DNA of 64,000 nucleotides from Hymenobacter aquaticus (GTDB lineage: Bacteria; Bacteroidota; Bacteroidia; Cytophagales; Hymenobacteraceae). Of the stretch, positions 1-9,139 are shown in pieces; positions within the stretch are counted from its first letter, which is position 1; the number at the start of each line of letters is the position of its first letter. The position numbers and the translations under genes were made by a program. Location: assembly GCF_004765605.1 (NCBI RefSeq), contig NZ_SRLC01000002.1, positions 1,302,001 through 1,366,000 on the forward strand, read 5' to 3'. Under the pieces are notes generated by a model. The model made no database searches. It saw only the letters and a list, made by a program, of their open reading frames with translations, and was not told the DNA's origin.

Positions 1-2
1 CG

Positions 3-578
3 CTCAGCGGGCTGTCCGGCGTGGGCGCGGGGGTAGTGGCGCTGGTCGGGGCCGGCATCGGGCACTGGTACCTGCGGGAGCGTTACGGCACGGGCGGCTT
101 TCTGCGGCTGGTGGAAAGCTCGGCCCAGGAGCAGCGCGCGACCCTGCCGTTTCTGATGGCGCTGGCCACCGGCATCATCACGGCCGCCCTGATTGTGGCC
201 ACCTACTTCACGCTACGGCGGGCCCGCAACCAGGGGCAGGCGCTGTGGAGCGCGCTGGGCCGACGGCTGGCCCTGAGCATGGCTATTCCGCTGGTGGCGG
301 GCGGTTTGTTCTGCCTGGCCCTGTACGTGCGCGGCGGCGCCAGCCTGGTCGTGCCGGCTATGCTGCTGTTCTACGGCTTGGCCCTGCTCAATGCCAGCAA
401 GTACACGCTCGACGAGATTCGCCTGCTGGGCCTCACCGAACTGGGCCTGGGGCTGGTGGCGCTGCTGCTGCCGGGCTACGGACTGCTTTTTTTCGCGCTG
501 GGTTTCGGGCTGGGCCACATTGCGTATGGCCTGCTGATGTATAACCGCTACGAACGCGCCGCGCGGCCCCAACTGTGA
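3..578 (+). CDS. Multi-pass membrane protein, 5' end outside the window
   Basis: The reading frame is open from base 3, so the gene probably begins upstream; a GTG at 21 is the first start visible inside the window but is not necessarily used. About 190 residues are visible, with roughly five or six hydrophobic segments separated by short Arg-rich loops, ending in RAARPQL. No family is recognised. The stop overlaps the GTG start of the next gene by four bases (575-578), so the two are probably translated together. The partner is a winged-helix regulator, so this could be the membrane or signal-sensing half of a small regulatory pair, but that is only context. Confidence 0.75.
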   Translation, partial: LSGLSGVGAGVVALVGAGIGHWYLRERYGTGGFLRLVESSAQEQRATLPFLMALATGIITAALIVATYFTLRRARNQGQALWSALGRRLALSMAIPLVAGGLFCLALYVRGGASLVVPAMLLFYGLALLNASKYTLDEIRLLGLTELGLGLVALLLPGYGLLFFALGFGLGHIAYGLLMYNRYERAARPQL

Positions 579-868
579 AGCACGTTATTCATACTCTCAA
601 CAAGGCATTTGACCACCGCGTGCGGCTGGGCGTCATGGCCGTGCTGCTGGCCAACGACTCGGTGAGCTTCACGGAGCTGAAGGAAGCCCTCGACCTGACC
701 GACGGCAACCTGGCCAGCCACGTGGCGGCCCTGGAAAAAGCCGGCTACGTGGAGGTCAGCAAGCAGTTTCTGGGCAAGAAGCCGAATACGACGTACTCGG
801 CCTCGGCCAGTGGCAAACAGGCGTTTCAGGAGCACTTGAATGCCCTGGAAAAATTGCTGCGCGGGTAG
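575..868 (+). CDS. Winged-helix transcriptional regulator (HTH_34 / MarR-like)
   Basis: A 97-residue protein that is almost entirely one winged-helix domain. An N-terminal helix (FDHRVRLGVMAVLLA) is followed by the helix-turn-helix around SFTELKEALDLTDGNLASH and a wing around YVEVSKQFLGKKPNTTYSAS. This matches the stand-alone winged-helix regulators common in Bacteroidota, which bind short dyads as dimers. The GTG start at 575 overlaps the previous stop (GTGA). A perfect 7-base inverted repeat lies 23 bases past the stop, upstream of the DUF4173 gene, and is a candidate operator. The effector is unknown. Confidence 0.85.
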   Translation: MKHVIHTLNKAFDHRVRLGVMAVLLANDSVSFTELKEALDLTDGNLASHVAALEKAGYVEVSKQFLGKKPNTTYSASASGKQAFQEHLNALEKLLRG

Positions 869-890
869 CGGCTCTATTTTTTTGCCTACA

Positions 891-909
891 AACTTTGAAA
901 TACAAAGTT
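891..909. promoter_or_regulatory. Inverted repeat, candidate operator
   Basis: AACTTTG and CAAAGTT form a perfect dyad separated by five bases (AAATA). It lies in the AT-rich gap between the winged-helix regulator and the DUF4173 gene, 42 bases before the latter's ATG. Position and symmetry suit a dimeric winged-helix repressor site. Binding by the neighbouring regulator is inferred. Confidence 0.45.
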
Positions 910-950
910 CTTTTAAAATAAAGTATTCGTTTCATTAACCGCTGTCAGTC

Positions 951-2561
951 ATGCGCTTTCCGCTTACTTCCCTGCAAAAACTCCTGCTGCCCCTGGGCGC
1001 GCTGCTCTTCGACTTTCTGTTTTGGCAGGAGCGGGCCGGCCTGAACATGCTGCTCTACACGGTATTCGTGCTGGCGGCCTCGGTGGCTACGCTGCCCCGG
1101 CAGGCCGGGGTGCTGCGCTCGGGCTACTTCCGGGCGGCGTTTCTGGGCGCCATTTTTAGCGGTCTGATGGTGGCGGTCTACGGCTCGTTTGCGGCCTATC
1201 TGGCCTGCGTGGCCTCACTGGCCCTGGTGCTGGGCTACATCAATCAGCCCCACCTGAAGCTGGTGGGCTACGCCCTGCTCACGGCCCTGGCCAACCAATT
1301 GCGGGTGGTGCCGGTGCTGGCCCGGCTGCTGCGGGCCCCGCGGCCGGTAGGAGCCAATGCGCAACGCATCCGGTTCTATGGCCGGCTGCTGGTGGTACCG
1401 GTCGTGGCCCTGGGCGTATTTCACGGCCTGTTTGTGTTGGCTAATCCGCGCTATGCGGAATACTCGGGGCGGGCCCTGGAGGTGCTGGGGGAGTGGCTGA
1501 GCGCCCTGCTGCCCGAAATATCGGTGCCCCACTTGCTGTTTTTTCTGCTGGGCCTCACGCTCACGGCCGGGGCGCTGCTGGTAGTGCCCGTGCATTTCTT
1601 CGCCGATCAGGAGTCACGCTTCGGGGAGTTTGTGCGGCGGCAGCGCGACCGGGTGGCTTCGTTTGCCGTGCGCCGGCCCAACTTTCAGCCCCAGGCGTTC
1701 CGGGCCCTCGATTTGCGCAAAGAATACCTGGTGGCCCTGGGCTTGTTTGGGCTGGTAAATGCCCTGCTGCTGGTCGTGAACCTTATCGACATGCAGTGGA
1801 TCTGGTTTGGCTTTGCGCCCGCGCCCGGCTTCGACCTCACCCAGTTTGTGCACGAAGGCACCTACGTGCTGATTCTGAGCATTCTGGTGGCTATGGGCAT
1901 CGTGCTCTGGTTTTTCCGCCGCAACCTGAACTTCTACGCCCCCGGCCTGCGGTGGCTGCGCGTCGGGGCCACGGTGTGGGTGGCGCAAAACGCGGTGCTG
2001 GCCGTGTCGGTGGCGCTGCGCAACTACTACTACATTCTCTACACGGGCCTGGCTTACAAGCGCATCGGGGTGTACGGCTTCCTGCTGCTGACTTTCTTCG
2101 GGCTGGCGACCATTCTGCTCAAAATCTGGCAGCGCCGCTCGGCCTACGCCCTGGTGCGCCTCAATGCCCTGGCCGCCTACGCGGTACTGCTGCTGCTGGC
2201 GGCCGGCAACTGGGAAATCTGGATGGTGCGCTACAACCTGCAGCCCCGCTTCCGGCGCGTCGACTACGGCTTTCTGCTGGCGATGCCCGACCGGGTGCTG
2301 CCCGAGCTGGCGGCCCACGCCGCCTCCATGCCCGGCCGCCAACTGACCATTGAAGGTGACGGGCGCTGGGTTGCTATTTCCTGGCCCGAGGCCCAGGCTC
2401 GGCTCCAGCAGCGCCTGCGAGCTTTCGAAGCCCTGGAGCAGCGCCGCCACTGGCAGAGCTGGACCTACCTCGACCGCCAGGCCTACCACGCTATTACCAC
2501 CGAATCGACGCAGACGGCCCGGGCAACTTCCGCGGCGGCTTCTGCCATTGCTCACCGCTAA
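951..2561 (+). CDS. DUF4173/DUF4153-type polytopic membrane protein
   Basis: A 536-residue protein with about ten to twelve hydrophobic segments from residue 10 to about 425, then a soluble C-terminal tail of roughly 110 residues. The N-terminus (LLFDFLFWQERAGLN) and the central HEGTYVLILSILVAMG segment are typical of the DUF4173 family, which is widespread in Bacteroidota and has no established biochemical role. It follows the winged-helix regulator and its candidate operator, an arrangement that suggests regulation by that protein. The downstream ferritin-like gene starts 14 bases after the stop, so the two are probably co-transcribed. Confidence 0.85.
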   Translation: MRFPLTSLQKLLLPLGALLFDFLFWQERAGLNMLLYTVFVLAASVATLPRQAGVLRSGYFRAAFLGAIFSGLMVAVYGSFAAYLACVASLALVLGYINQPHLKLVGYALLTALANQLRVVPVLARLLRAPRPVGANAQRIRFYGRLLVVPVVALGVFHGLFVLANPRYAEYSGRALEVLGEWLSALLPEISVPHLLFFLLGLTLTAGALLVVPVHFFADQESRFGEFVRRQRDRVASFAVRRPNFQPQAFRALDLRKEYLVALGLFGLVNALLLVVNLIDMQWIWFGFAPAPGFDLTQFVHEGTYVLILSILVAMGIVLWFFRRNLNFYAPGLRWLRVGATVWVAQNAVLAVSVALRNYYYILYTGLAYKRIGVYGFLLLTFFGLATILLKIWQRRSAYALVRLNALAAYAVLLLLAAGNWEIWMVRYNLQPRFRRVDYGFLLAMPDRVLPELAAHAASMPGRQLTIEGDGRWVAISWPEAQARLQQRLRAFEALEQRRHWQSWTYLDRQAYHAITTESTQTARATSAAASAIAHR

Positions 2562-2574
2562 CCACTTTCTACCG

Positions 2575-3381
2575 ATGACTTTTCACGACTGGGCCGCGTA
2601 TTTCCGCCAGAACCAAAGCCACCTCGACCAGCTCAGCTGGGATGACACCTACCGCCTCACCGACCGGGAAAAACGGCAGGTGCGCCACTCGCTCCAGCAC
2701 TTCCAGAAGGGCGAAAGCTCGGAGGGCAAGCACCTCTACCAGCGCGTGAAGGACTTCGGCGACGCCGACTACACCGCTGCCATCCGCCTGTTCATCAAGG
2801 AAGAGCAGGACCACGCCCGCGTGCTGGGCGACTATATGGAAGGCCAGAAAATACCGCGCCTGCGCACCCATTGGCTCGACGAAATCTTCCGGGGGCTGCG
2901 CCAGTGGGCCACGCTGGAGCATACCATCCGGGTGCTGCTCACGGCCGAAATCATTGCCGCCGTGTACTACAAGGCCCTGTACCAGGCCACCTTCTCGGGC
3001 TTGCTCCAGCAGATCTGTCGCCGCATCATTCAGGATGAGGAGATGCACATCAACTTCCAGTGCTTCACGCTGCGCCACCTTGAGCAAGGCCGCGCCGGGC
3101 TTATCAGCTGGCTGATCCGGCTGGCTTACCGGGGGCTGATGATTGGCACCACGCTGGTGGTCTGGCTGACGTACCACCGCACCCTGCGCGCCGGGGGCTT
3201 CGGGCTGCTGGCCTTCGCCGATGCGGTGTGGGACGAGTTTGACCGCGCCCAGCGCCTGATGACCGGCGCCGAACCGATTACCATTCGGGGTAAAAAGCCC
3301 GAGGCGGCAGTCCGCCCGGCCGCCTCGACGCCGTGCTACGCTACCATTCCCACCTTCCGCGCCCTCTGGACCGGCGAGTAA
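2575..3381 (+). CDS. Ferritin-like di-iron domain protein
   Basis: A 268-residue, mostly helical protein. It carries the iron-ligand pattern of ferritin-like four-helix bundles: E76-E77-Q-D-H80 in one helix, E125 in the next, and E155-E156-M-H158 in another. A hydrophobic stretch near residues 195-215 suggests membrane association. The open frame extends upstream into the previous gene, but the ATG at 2575, 14 bases after that gene's stop, gives a protein that starts just before the conserved helices. A role in iron handling or di-iron oxidation is plausible; the substrate cannot be read from sequence. Confidence 0.8.
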   Translation: MTFHDWAAYFRQNQSHLDQLSWDDTYRLTDREKRQVRHSLQHFQKGESSEGKHLYQRVKDFGDADYTAAIRLFIKEEQDHARVLGDYMEGQKIPRLRTHWLDEIFRGLRQWATLEHTIRVLLTAEIIAAVYYKALYQATFSGLLQQICRRIIQDEEMHINFQCFTLRHLEQGRAGLISWLIRLAYRGLMIGTTLVVWLTYHRTLRAGGFGLLAFADAVWDEFDRAQRLMTGAEPITIRGKKPEAAVRPAASTPCYATIPTFRALWTGE

Positions 3382-3396
3382 GCAAAGCCTTTCGTG

Positions 3397-3741
3397 ATGA
3401 ACCGGTTGCTGTTGTTTGCTGAGCAGGTGCTGCGGCTGACGCCCGCGTGGCTGTGGTGGGCGCTGGCGGGCTTTGGGTTTGGCGGTATCAACCTGGTGTT
3501 CTACCAGGAATTTTGGCCCAACTCGCCCGCCGCCGGAAGCTTTTTCAAAGGGCTGGTTCTGGTGAGCCTGATGGCTATTCCGCTAGCCATGATCCAGACG
3601 GTCCGTAATTTTGCCCGCACCCTGCAAAGCAGTTTCTGGCGGTTGCTGTGGCAGCTTATTCTTTTTGTGGGCTTTCTGGGAGCTTGCGCTGTGCTGTTGA
3701 TAATTCTATCGGTTACTGCTTTGCTGTATGTGCTACGATAG
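3397..3741 (+). CDS. Small membrane protein of unknown function
   Basis: A 114-residue protein with three hydrophobic segments (around residues 15-33, 47-65 and 85-110) joined by short charged loops. No family is recognised. The ATG at 3397 is preferred over the GTG three bases upstream. It begins 15 bases after the ferritin-like gene and is probably in the same transcript. Confidence 0.65.
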   Translation: MNRLLLFAEQVLRLTPAWLWWALAGFGFGGINLVFYQEFWPNSPAAGSFFKGLVLVSLMAIPLAMIQTVRNFARTLQSSFWRLLWQLILFVGFLGACAVLLIILSVTALLYVLR

Positions 3742-3830
3742 GCCCGGCAGTAGTTGCCAACGAAAGGGAGCCTCGGATTTTGAGTAGCTTGCCCGGCCGG
3801 CAACATCGCCGGACTGCTCCGCCGCCCCGC

Positions 3831-4217
3831 ATGGCCCGTACTGCTTTACTCATTCTGTTGTTTATGGCCCTGGTTATCGAGCTGGTGCTGACCGTCGGTG
3901 GCTTCTTTGCCCCCGAGCTGGTGCTGGCCCAGTTCGGCGTGGGCGTTTCGGCCGACACGCGGTTTATGGCCTACGCCCTGGCCTGGCTGCTGCTGTTCGT
4001 GTCGTTGGTCGATGCCGTGGCCCTGTGGCAGGTGTGGCGCCGGGTACCGCACTACGCCACGCTGTGCTACCTGCTGGGCTTTTGGTGGATGGGCATCGGG
4101 CTGGGGCTCTACCTGACCTACCACCGCCTCGACAATCTGGCCCTCGATACGGGCAAGGGCCTGCTGATCGTGCTGGCTACCTGGCTCAGCCGGCGCCAGG
4201 CCCGGGAAGCAGCGTAA
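3831..4217 (+). CDS. Small four-helix membrane protein of unknown function
   Basis: A 128-residue protein with four predicted transmembrane segments (about residues 4-22, 42-62, 75-95 and 100-118). The frame is open further upstream, but the upstream part is polar, unlike a leader, and the ATG at 3831 places the first hydrophobic helix at the N-terminus. No family is recognised. It resembles small DoxX- or DUF-type integral membrane proteins in size and topology only. Confidence 0.65.
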   Translation: MARTALLILLFMALVIELVLTVGGFFAPELVLAQFGVGVSADTRFMAYALAWLLLFVSLVDAVALWQVWRRVPHYATLCYLLGFWWMGIGLGLYLTYHRLDNLALDTGKGLLIVLATWLSRRQAREAA

Positions 4218-4269
4218 CGCAAATACTACCCCAAGGGAGCCCGACGCATAACGGGCCGCTGCTATCTGG

Positions 4270-4277
4270 TATATTTG
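4270..4277 (+). promoter_or_regulatory. Bacteroidota-type -7 element (TATATTTG) for the PBP gene
   Basis: A perfect TAnnTTTG match 50 bases before the PBP start codon. No TTTG or TTG is seen at the expected -33 spacing, so only half the consensus is present. Confidence 0.45.
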
Positions 4278-4326
4278 CACTTCAGCTGCCGGGGGCATGG
4301 GCTCCTGCTGACTCTATTCGTCCCGA

Positions 4327-6699
4327 ATGTCCGCTTCCGAACAACCGAAAACAACCCGCGCTACCCAACCCCCGCGCCGCTGGCCCAATATCGTGTCGCG
4401 CGCCGTGTGGGGGCTGTTTGTGGTGGGCGTGGGCATTTTTCTGCTCTACCCGATTCTGGTAAAAAGCAATTTCCTGTTCCTGTTCGGCAAGTCGCCGAGC
4501 CTGGAGGAAATGGAAAACCCCAAGGTGGAGCAGGCCTCGGAGCTCTACACCGCCGACGGCGTACTGATCGGCAAATACTTCCGGGAAAACCGCTCCCCGG
4601 TGCCGTTCAACCAGATTTCGCCCGTGCTGGTCAAGGCCCTCATTGCCACCGAGGACATCCGCTACTACGAGCACTCGGGCATCGACCTGACGGCCTTGGC
4701 CCGGGCCGTAGCCGGCGGGGGCCGCAACGGCGGCGGCTCGACCATTACCCAGCAGCTGGCCAAAAACCTCTACAAAATCCGGCGCGGCGAGCGGGGCCTG
4801 CTCGGCCACATTCCCGTGGTCAGCACCCTGATCAGCAAAACCAAGGAGTGGCTCACGGCCGTGGAGCTGGAAAAGCGCTACACCAAGGAGGAAATTCTGC
4901 GGATGTACATCAACACCGTCGAATACGGCTCCCAGGCCTTTGGCATCAAGGTAGCCGCCAAAACCTTCTTCAGCACTTCCCCCGACAGCCTCAAGCCCGA
5001 AGAGGCGGCCATGCTGGTGGGCATGCTCAACAACCCCACGGCTTTCAACCCCCGCTTTCACCCCGAAGCCGCGCTGCGCCGCCGCAACCTGGTGCTGGAG
5101 CGCATGGGCCAGGCGGGCGTGCTGCCGGCTAAAGCCATTGATTCGCTGCAGCAGGAGCCCATTCGGCTGCAATACCGCGTCGAGCGCCACATCGACGGCC
5201 CCGACACGTATTTCCGGGGCGCGGTCAGCCAGTTCGTGAACAAGTGGTGCGAGGCCAACGGCTACGACATGTACCGCGACGGGCTGAAAATCTACACCAC
5301 CATCGACTCGCGCATGCAGCAGCACGCCGAGGATGCCGTGCAGGACCGCATGAAAAAGCTGCAGCAGCAGTTCGACCGGTTCTGGAAAAACCGGGGCGGC
5401 AACCCCTGGGTCGATGATACCGGCAAGGAAATTCCGGGCTTCATCGAAACCCAGATGAAGCGCACCGACCAGTACAAAGCCCTGGCCGCGCGCTATCAGG
5501 GCCAGCCCGCCCGCCTCGACTCGGCTTTGCACGCCAAGCGGCCCATGAAGGTGTTTACCTGGAAAGGCGACGGCGACACCACCCTGGTGCTTTCCCCCCT
5601 CGATTCACTGGCCTACTACAAGCACTTCCTGCACGCGGGCATGATGACGATGGACCCCTTCACGGGCCACGTGAAAGCCTGGGTGGGCGGCATTAACTTC
5701 CGCTTCTTCAAGTACGACCACGTGAAGCAGGGCCGCCGCCAGGCCGGCTCCACCTTCAAGCCTTTCGTCTACCTCACCGCCCTCGACAACGGCTACACGC
5801 CCTGCGACCGAATCCGGGACCAGCGCGTGACCATCAAGTACGTGGAAAACGGCAAGGACATGGAGTGGCAGCCCGACAACGTAACCCGCGAGTATACCGG
5901 CATCAACATGACCCTGCGCCACGCTATGGCCCGCTCGGTGAACTCCGTGACGGCCCAGCTGACCGAGAAAGTGGGCTGGGACAACGTGGCCAAGTACGCC
6001 CACAAAGTCGGCATTAAAAGTCCACTGCTTGCGGTGCCCAGCATCGGCCTGGGCTCGGGCGGCGACGTGAGCGTGTACGAAATGGTGGATGCCTACAGCA
6101 CCTTCGTCAACAGCGGCTTCCAGAGTGAGCCCCAGTTTATTACCCGCATCGAAGACCGCAACGGCAACGTCATCAAGCAGTTCGACCCCAAGCAGCAGCG
6201 CGCTATTCCTTCCGAAACGGCCTGGCTGATGCTCTACATGCTGCGCGGCGGCATGGACGAGCCCGGCGGCACCTCCCAGGCCCTGTGGGAGTACGACCTC
6301 TGGAAAAAAGACAATCAGATCGGCGGCAAAACCGGCACTACCAGCAACTACTCCGACGGCTGGTACATGGGAGTCACCAAAGACCTGGTAACCGGCGTCT
6401 GGGTAGGGGGCGAAGACCGCAGCATCCACTTCTACGGCTCCCAGCAGGGGGAAGGCGGCCGCATGGCCCTGCCCATCTTCGGCACCTACATGGAGAAGCT
6501 CTACCAGGACGAGGACCTCGATATTACCATGGGTCCCTTCCCGCGGCCAGCGTCCAAAATCACGAAAAAGTACATCTGCGTGTCGGAATCGGAGCCGCGC
6601 CGCCGCCGCGCCGAAGCCGTGGACACCATCGCCACCGACAACCTGCTGGAGCAGCTCAACACCCAAGGCGCGGCCGTGCCCGATAGTTTGAAGCTATAG
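4327..6699 (+). CDS. mrcA: Class A penicillin-binding protein (PBP1A), bifunctional transglycosylase/transpeptidase
   Basis: A 790-residue enzyme that polymerises lipid II glycan strands and cross-links the peptides at the inner membrane. After a short cytoplasmic tail and one membrane anchor (about residues 28-48) comes the GT51 domain, with catalytic E109 in EDIRYYEHSGID. The transpeptidase domain carries the nucleophile motif S475-T-F-K478, S537-V-N539 and K668-T-G670. All catalytic motifs are intact and the length suits the family. The ATG at 4327 is supported by the TATATTTG element 50 bases upstream. It appears to be a single-gene unit: the next genes are on the opposite strand. Confidence 0.96.
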   Translation: MSASEQPKTTRATQPPRRWPNIVSRAVWGLFVVGVGIFLLYPILVKSNFLFLFGKSPSLEEMENPKVEQASELYTADGVLIGKYFRENRSPVPFNQISPVLVKALIATEDIRYYEHSGIDLTALARAVAGGGRNGGGSTITQQLAKNLYKIRRGERGLLGHIPVVSTLISKTKEWLTAVELEKRYTKEEILRMYINTVEYGSQAFGIKVAAKTFFSTSPDSLKPEEAAMLVGMLNNPTAFNPRFHPEAALRRRNLVLERMGQAGVLPAKAIDSLQQEPIRLQYRVERHIDGPDTYFRGAVSQFVNKWCEANGYDMYRDGLKIYTTIDSRMQQHAEDAVQDRMKKLQQQFDRFWKNRGGNPWVDDTGKEIPGFIETQMKRTDQYKALAARYQGQPARLDSALHAKRPMKVFTWKGDGDTTLVLSPLDSLAYYKHFLHAGMMTMDPFTGHVKAWVGGINFRFFKYDHVKQGRRQAGSTFKPFVYLTALDNGYTPCDRIRDQRVTIKYVENGKDMEWQPDNVTREYTGINMTLRHAMARSVNSVTAQLTEKVGWDNVAKYAHKVGIKSPLLAVPSIGLGSGGDVSVYEMVDAYSTFVNSGFQSEPQFITRIEDRNGNVIKQFDPKQQRAIPSETAWLMLYMLRGGMDEPGGTSQALWEYDLWKKDNQIGGKTGTTSNYSDGWYMGVTKDLVTGVWVGGEDRSIHFYGSQQGEGGRMALPIFGTYMEKLYQDEDLDITMGPFPRPASKITKKYICVSESEPRRRRAEAVDTIATDNLLEQLNTQGAAVPDSLKL

Positions 6700-6713
6700 T
6701 GGAAACCCTTGCG

Positions 6714-7052
6714 CTACATCGAGCCGGTTTCACCGCGGATAAGGTTATTGCCTTGGTCGTAGACCAGCACTTCAATCCAGTCGAGTTGCTGCGCGGTACG
6801 GTCAATTGAATCGAGGGTAGCGCTGGAAACCGGGCCCAGGCAGTGTATTTGCAGATAGTCGCCGTAGCAAGGCACTTGGTCCACGCGCATCTGCTGCGCA
6901 TAGGTTTTGTTCAATGTCTGCACATACTGTCGGCGGGCCCCGGTAAGCTCTCCACAAAACTCGTGGATCAAAGTGTCGCAAGAAATCAGGGTAAAGCTTA
7001 GCAGCAGTGCGGCTAGACTGAAACGGGCTTTGTGCTCGTAGGTCCTACGCAC
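6714..7052 (-). CDS. Small lipoprotein of unknown function
   Basis: A 112-residue protein with an N-terminal Lys/Arg region, a hydrophobic stretch and a lipobox (LISC), so it should be processed by signal peptidase II and anchored to a membrane. The mature part has three further cysteines and no recognised domain. It starts five bases after the stop of the SDR epimerase gene and is probably the second gene of that transcript. Confidence 0.7.
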   Translation of the reverse strand: MRRTYEHKARFSLAALLLSFTLISCDTLIHEFCGELTGARRQYVQTLNKTYAQQMRVDQVPCYGDYLQIHCLGPVSSATLDSIDRTAQQLDWIEVLVYDQGNNLIRGETGSM

Positions 7053-7057
7053 TTGAC

Positions 7058-7972
7058 CTACTCCTCCCCGTAAAACGACTGCAGCGCCGGTTTCAGATCC
7101 GGATACTCAAAGCGGAAACCGGCATTCAACACTTTCTCGGCGCTTACCCGCTGCGAGGCCAGAATAATTTCGCTCATCTCGCCCAGCACCAGCTTCAGGC
7201 CGAAGGCCGGCACCTTAGGCAGCACCAGCGGCCGGTGCATCACCTCGGCCAGGGCTTCGGTAAAAGCCTTGTTCGTAACCGGGTTGGGCGCCACGGCATT
7301 GTAGACGCCTTCCCACTGCGGCTCTTCCAGGGCCTGCATAAACAGCCGGCACACGTCGTCGAGGTGAATCCAGGACATGTACTGCTTGCCCGAGCCCAGC
7401 GGGGCCCCGGCCATGAGCTTGATGGGGCGCGCCATCGGGGGCAGCGCGCCGCCCTGGGTGCTGAGCACGATGCCGATGCGGATAATCACGGTGCGGATGC
7501 CCATGTCGTGCACGGGCTGCACGGCCAGCTCCCACTGGTGGGCTACATCGGCCAGGAAGTCATCGGCCGGGGCCGGGGGCGTTTCTTCGTTCACCACCCG
7601 GTCGGCACTGTCGCCGTAGATACCGATGGCCGAGGCCGACAGAAACGTGCGCACGTGGTGCTGGCCTTTCGTCAGCTCGCGCACCAGCAGGCCGGTGCCA
7701 CCCAGGCGGCTGGTCATAATGTCGCGCTTGCGCTCATCGGTCCACTTGCCCTCCGATACGCTGGAGCCCGCCAGGTTGATGATGTGGTCGGCGTAGGGCA
7801 CGGCCGCCTCATCGATAGTGCCGTGCTGCGGGTCCCAGCGGAAACTCCGGTAGCGGCTCTGGCTGGGCGTGCGGCTGAGCAGGGCCACTTCGTAGCCCGC
7901 ATCAATGAGCATCTCGGCCAGGCGGGTTCCAATCAGGCCCGTGCCACCGGTTATGAGAACTTTCTGGGACAT
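7058..7972 (-). CDS. TIGR01777-type SDR NAD(P)-dependent epimerase
   Basis: A 304-residue protein with a classic N-terminal Rossmann dinucleotide loop (VLITGGTGLIGTRL), an NLAG segment, and a C-terminal DUF1731-like region (RPLVLPKVPAFGLKLVLGEM). This is the signature of the TIGR01777 family of extended SDR proteins, related to cell-division inhibitor SulA-annotated proteins; its substrate is not established. An upstream TTG at 7987 is possible, but the ATG at 7972 puts the nucleotide-binding loop at the usual distance from the N-terminus. Confidence 0.9.
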   Translation of the reverse strand: MSQKVLITGGTGLIGTRLAEMLIDAGYEVALLSRTPSQSRYRSFRWDPQHGTIDEAAVPYADHIINLAGSSVSEGKWTDERKRDIMTSRLGGTGLLVRELTKGQHHVRTFLSASAIGIYGDSADRVVNEETPPAPADDFLADVAHQWELAVQPVHDMGIRTVIIRIGIVLSTQGGALPPMARPIKLMAGAPLGSGKQYMSWIHLDDVCRLFMQALEEPQWEGVYNAVAPNPVTNKAFTEALAEVMHRPLVLPKVPAFGLKLVLGEMSEIILASQRVSAEKVLNAGFRFEYPDLKPALQSFYGEE

Positions 7973-8048
7973 AGTGTTGCAAGCCAAAAAGGCGGCTCAA
8001 AAGTGGTTTAGGAGCTAATTAACCTACCAATTCTTCGTACACTGAGGC

Positions 8049-8459
8049 ATGGAGCACAGCGAAGAAAAGTGGGCACAAGAGTACGAAAAAACGCTGACTG
8101 AACTCTTCGGCCCACCCGAGAAACGTCGGCGGCGGGAGCGGGGCTACTTTGCGAATCTGCGCCGCCGCCACTCCGAGCCGCTTATCCGGAATATTCTGCG
8201 GGTTTTAGCTCAGGTCGAGGACTTCGCGCCGGCCCGACGGTTGCGGGAAATGGATATTCGGCATGACCCGCTGCCCGAGCTTATCCGGCCTTACGATTAC
8301 CCTTGGTTTCGTTTGAGCAACATTCGCTGGGTGGGTGAGCTGCTGGAAGTCAATGCGGTGCACGGTATGGAGAGGGCCGGCGGCGCGCAGATGTTCGTCT
8401 TGCGCCACACCGCCGCCGGGCTTCGGCTCCACGCGCTGGGCCTACGAAGCGTTGCCTGA
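8049..8459 (+). CDS. Hypothetical protein, charged N-terminal half
   Basis: A 136-residue soluble protein. The first 60 residues are strongly basic (KRRRRERGYF, LRRRHSE); the second half is more ordinary globular sequence. It is divergent from the SDR gene, with 76 bases between the starts, and convergent with folE, with two bases between the stops. No family is recognised. The frame is clean and codon use matches neighbours, so it is probably a real gene. Confidence 0.6.
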   Translation: MEHSEEKWAQEYEKTLTELFGPPEKRRRRERGYFANLRRRHSEPLIRNILRVLAQVEDFAPARRLREMDIRHDPLPELIRPYDYPWFRLSNIRWVGELLEVNAVHGMERAGGAQMFVLRHTAAGLRLHALGLRSVA

Positions 8460-8461
8460 CT

Positions 8462-9139
8462 CTACTTGCCGATCTGGCGCAGAAATTCGGCCCGCAGTGC
8501 CTGGTCGTCCTTGAACAGGCCGCCGTATTCAGCCGTGAGCGTGCTGCTGCCCGTGTCGTTTACGCCCCGGCTCATCACGCACAGGTGGTCGGCCTCGATG
8601 AGCACGGCCACGTTGTCCGTGCGCAACGACTGTTTCAGCTCTTCGGCAATCTGGCGGGTGAGGCGCTCCTGCACCTGGGGGCGGCGGGCGTAGTACTGCA
8701 CCACCCGGTTCAGCTTCGAGAGGCCCACTACATGCTCGCCGGGCAGGTAGGCCACGTGCGCTTTGCCCATAATCGGCACGAAGTGGTGCTCACAGCACGA
8801 AAACACGGTGATGTCCCGCTCCACGAGCATCTGCTGGTAGCCGTAGCGGTTGTCAAACAGCTTCACGTCGGGCCGGTGCTTGGGGTCGAGGCCCCGGAAC
8901 CATTCCTGCACGTACATCTTGGCCACCCGGCGCGGCGTGCCCTGCAGGCTGTCGTCGGTCAGGTCGAGGCCCAGCAGCAGCATGATTTCGTGGAAGTGCT
9001 CGGCAATGCCGGTAATCTTCTCCTCATCCGACAGCGCGAAGGCATCCGCGCGCAGCGGCGTGCGCAGATCGGGCGAGAGGTGGGAGTCGGCCGGGCCGGC
9101 GCTGTGCGCGGCCGAAGCCGCCGACACGGAATTATCCAT
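8462..9139 (-). CDS. folE: GTP cyclohydrolase I
   Basis: A 225-residue enzyme converting GTP to 7,8-dihydroneopterin triphosphate, the entry step to folate, biopterin and 7-deazaguanine pathways. Zinc ligands are visible: C116/H119 in CCEHHF and C187 in ADHLCVMSRG. The TPRRVAKMY and substrate-binding STLTAEYGG regions are intact. The frame is open further upstream, but the ATG at 9139 overlaps the end of the PTPS gene by eight bases and gives a normal length, so the two are almost certainly translationally coupled. The first 35 residues are a low-complexity extension ahead of the conserved fold. Confidence 0.95.
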   Translation of the reverse strand: MDNSVSAASAAHSAGPADSHLSPDLRTPLRADAFALSDEEKITGIAEHFHEIMLLLGLDLTDDSLQGTPRRVAKMYVQEWFRGLDPKHRPDVKLFDNRYGYQQMLVERDITVFSCCEHHFVPIMGKAHVAYLPGEHVVGLSKLNRVVQYYARRPQVQERLTRQIAEELKQSLRTDNVAVLIEADHLCVMSRGVNDTGSSTLTAEYGGLFKDDQALRAEFLRQIGK

